Shown here one piece after another: positions 62,133 to 64,000 of a stretch of 64,000 nucleotides of DNA. Both the position numbers and the translations under genes were made by a program. Under the pieces are notes generated by a model. The model did no database searches. It worked only from the letters and a program-made list of their open reading frames with translations, and was not told the DNA's origin. The stretch lies in contig NZ_CP020660.1 in NCBI RefSeq assembly GCF_002381345.1, forward strand, positions 1,054,001-1,118,000, in the 5' to 3' direction. The DNA comes from Candidatus Enterovibrio altilux (GTDB taxonomy: Bacteria > Pseudomonadota > Gammaproteobacteria > Enterobacterales > Vibrionaceae). Numbering within the stretch: the first letter of the stretch is position 1; every line of letters begins with the position of its first letter.

Positions 62133-63725
62133 ATGGAAAATGCTCGTTCAATTCGTCGTGCACTGATTAGTGTATCTGATAAAACCGGCATTGTTGAATT
62201 TGCCAAAGCCCTTGTGGAACAAGGTGTTGATCTTTTATCTACGGGTGGAACAGCTCGTTTTTTAACAGAACAAGGATTACCAGTTACAGAAATTTCAGAC
62301 TACACTGGTTTTCCGGAGATAATGGATGGGCGTGTCAAAACATTACATCCAAAAGTGCATGGTGGTATCCTAGGTCGTCGTGATACAGATGATGCAGTGA
62401 TGATTGCACATGATATTTCTCCTATCGACATGGTTATCGTTAATTTGTACCCCTTTGCAAAAACGATTGCACAAGCAGGTTGTACGTTAGAAGATGCTGT
62501 GGATACAATTGACATTGGAGGCCCAGCAATGGTTCGTTCTGCAGCGAAAAATCACCAAAATGTCTCCATTGTGGTTAATGTGTCAGATTATGGTCGTGTT
62601 CTAACAGAAATGGCCAGTAGCCAAGGTTCTTTGACCCTAAAAACTCGACTTGATCTTGCTACTTCTGCGTTCGAACACACCGCTGCTTATGACGGTATGA
62701 TTGCGAACTACTTTGAGTCCATGATTCGACTCTATGATGATAACAAGAAAGCTGATGAAAAATCAAAATTTCCTCGTACGTTTAGCCAACAATTTATCAA
62801 AAAACAAGATATACGTTACGGGGAAAATAGTCACCAAGCAGCAGCATTTTATACCGAAGTCACCCCAAAAGAAGCATCTATTTCAACTACGATACAGCTT
62901 CAGGGTAAAGTACTATCTTACAATAATATAGTTGATACGGGTGCAGCGCTTGAATGTATAAAAGAGTTTATTGAGCCAGCGTGTGTTATTGTAAAACATG
63001 CAAACCCTTGTGGTGTTGCGCTTGGTAATAACCTTTTCGATGCTTATAATCGTGCGTACGCCACTGACCCAACGTCAGCATTTGGCGGTATCATAGCATT
63101 CAACCGTGAACTAGAGGTAAAAACTGCACAAGCCATTATTGATCGCCAATTCGTAGAAGTCATTATCGCACCTTCAGTGTCTATTGTGGCATCAAAAATA
63201 GTTGGCAAGAAGAAAAATATTCGTTTATTGATATGCGGTGAATGGTCGACGCAAACCACTGGGTTTGATGTGAAATCCATAAATGGCGGGCTGCTAGTTC
63301 AAGATCGTGACCAAGGGATGGTGTCGATGGATGATCTTAGTGTTGTCTCTCGGCGTCAACCTACAGATGTAGAGCTGCGTGATGCGCTATTTTGTTGGAA
63401 AGTAGCAAAATATGTAAAGTCAAATGCTATTGTTTATGCAAAAAATAATATGACCATTGGAGTGGGTGCAGGCCAAATGAGCCGCATTTATTCTGCAAAA
63501 ATTGCTAGCATGAAAGCGGCAGACGAGAACTTGGAAATTGCAGGTAGCGTAATGGCATCTGATGCCTTCTTGCCATTTCGTGATGTCCTTGATGCGGCGG
63601 ATGACGCTGGTATTACGTGTGTTATTCAACCCGGGGGCTCAATGCGTGATGACGAAGTAATAGCTGCGGCAGACGAGCATGGTATGGCAATGATTTTCAC
63701 TGGTATGCGTCACTTTAGGCATTGA
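62133..63725 (+). CDS. purH: Bifunctional AICAR transformylase / IMP cyclohydrolase PurH
   Basis: Last two steps of IMP synthesis. 530 residues from ATG 62133 ([19 protein letters not shown]); gagatgag lies upstream, and an ATG 9 bases earlier is less like the family. N-terminal cyclohydrolase domain with [31 protein letters not shown] and VVNLYPF. C-terminal transformylase with [74 protein letters not shown] and the end [12 protein letters not shown]. The sequence is of the Vibrionaceae type throughout. purD follows, the standard purHD order. Confidence 0.97.
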   Translation: MENARSIRRALISVSDKTGIVEFAKALVEQGVDLLSTGGTARFLTEQGLPVTEISDYTGFPEIMDGRVKTLHPKVHGGILGRRDTDDAVMIAHDISPIDMVIVNLYPFAKTIAQAGCTLEDAVDTIDIGGPAMVRSAAKNHQNVSIVVNVSDYGRVLTEMASSQGSLTLKTRLDLATSAFEHTAAYDGMIANYFESMIRLYDDNKKADEKSKFPRTFSQQFIKKQDIRYGENSHQAAAFYTEVTPKEASISTTIQLQGKVLSYNNIVDTGAALECIKEFIEPACVIVKHANPCGVALGNNLFDAYNRAYATDPTSAFGGIIAFNRELEVKTAQAIIDRQFVEVIIAPSVSIVASKIVGKKKNIRLLICGEWSTQTTGFDVKSINGGLLVQDRDQGMVSMDDLSVVSRRQPTDVELRDALFCWKVAKYVKSNAIVYAKNNMTIGVGAGQMSRIYSAKIASMKAADENLEIAGSVMASDAFLPFRDVLDAADDAGITCVIQPGGSMRDDEVIAAADEHGMAMIFTGMRHFRH

Positions 63726-63852
63726 TATAAAATTTGCGATGCATTAACGTTAAGATGCAAGTAAGTACTTTTACCTAATGCCTCGTGGATCTATGCTGAA
63801 TCACTCTTTAAGGAGTAAGCTGTTGCTTTAAATGGATGAGGTCAATATCTAG

Positions 63853-64000
<148 letters not shown>

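Overview
The window is an AT-rich stretch of a gammaproteobacterial chromosome. The intact proteins (PurH, TpiA, PurE, RsgA, FabR, YidC, and an RRM protein with an N-terminal membrane segment) read most like Vibrionaceae, and the local order zapB-menA-hslU-hslV-ftsN-rpmE is the Vibrionaceae/Enterobacteria order with genes missing. About one third of the sequence (roughly 22 kb by my estimate) is decayed copies of one IS5-family, IS903-group insertion sequence, and none has an intact transposase. Remnants of an IS1-family and an IS630-family element are also present. With many young pseudogenes and long empty spacers, this looks like a host-restricted symbiont in mid-reduction. An Enterovibrio-type luminous symbiont such as those of deep-sea anglerfish would fit, but that identification is inference.

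Layout. 1-0.8 kb: end of yidC. 0.9-2.0 kb: dead IS. 2.4-7.7 kb: zapB, menA, hslUV (with a sigma-32-like promoter), ftsN and rpmE, with rraA, cytR and priA absent. 7.7-9.5 kb: wreck of an aa3-type cytochrome c oxidase operon (ctaC, ctaD). 10.2-10.9 kb: dead lexA with both SOS boxes still visible. 12.3-12.9 kb: fabR. 13.3-16.5 kb: nested IS pieces. 16.6-18.5 kb: dsbD with one frameshift. 20-22 kb: glpE intact, glpG and glpR dead. 23.5-24.7 kb: a Bcr/CflA-type MFS exporter. 26.9-28.2 kb: RRM protein and murI. 30.4-31.0 kb: rpe. 32.7-36.1 kb: complete frdABCD. 37.8-38.4 kb: marC-like gene. 40.6-43.3 kb: psd, rsgA, orn. 45.6-46.0 kb: yihI with three in-frame stops. 48.2-49.8 kb: purEK. 51.9-53.4 kb: glpD. 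54.3-55.1 kb: tpiA. 56.6-57.6 kb: trpS. 59.0-60.6 kb: dead rdgB and intact hemW. 62.1-64 kb: purH and the start of purD.

How the genes fit together. Housekeeping functions are kept: membrane insertion, division, translation, purine synthesis, phospholipid synthesis, ribosome assembly and RNA turnover. Energy metabolism appears tilted to menaquinone-linked fumarate respiration (menA, frdABCD, with glpD and tpiA feeding glycerol 3-phosphate carbon), while an aerobic terminal oxidase has been lost. Regulators decay ahead of enzymes: lexA and glpR are broken while glpD and glpE persist; fabR survives.

The most unusual structure is a derived form of the IS. A roughly 220-bp inverted copy of its 3' end is joined to its 5' end at one characteristic junction (gtaacc/ggcttta). 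That junction recurs at about nine places, implying that a chimera with long terminal inverted repeats itself transposed. It also gave rise to a MITE-like deletion form and to a tandem array.
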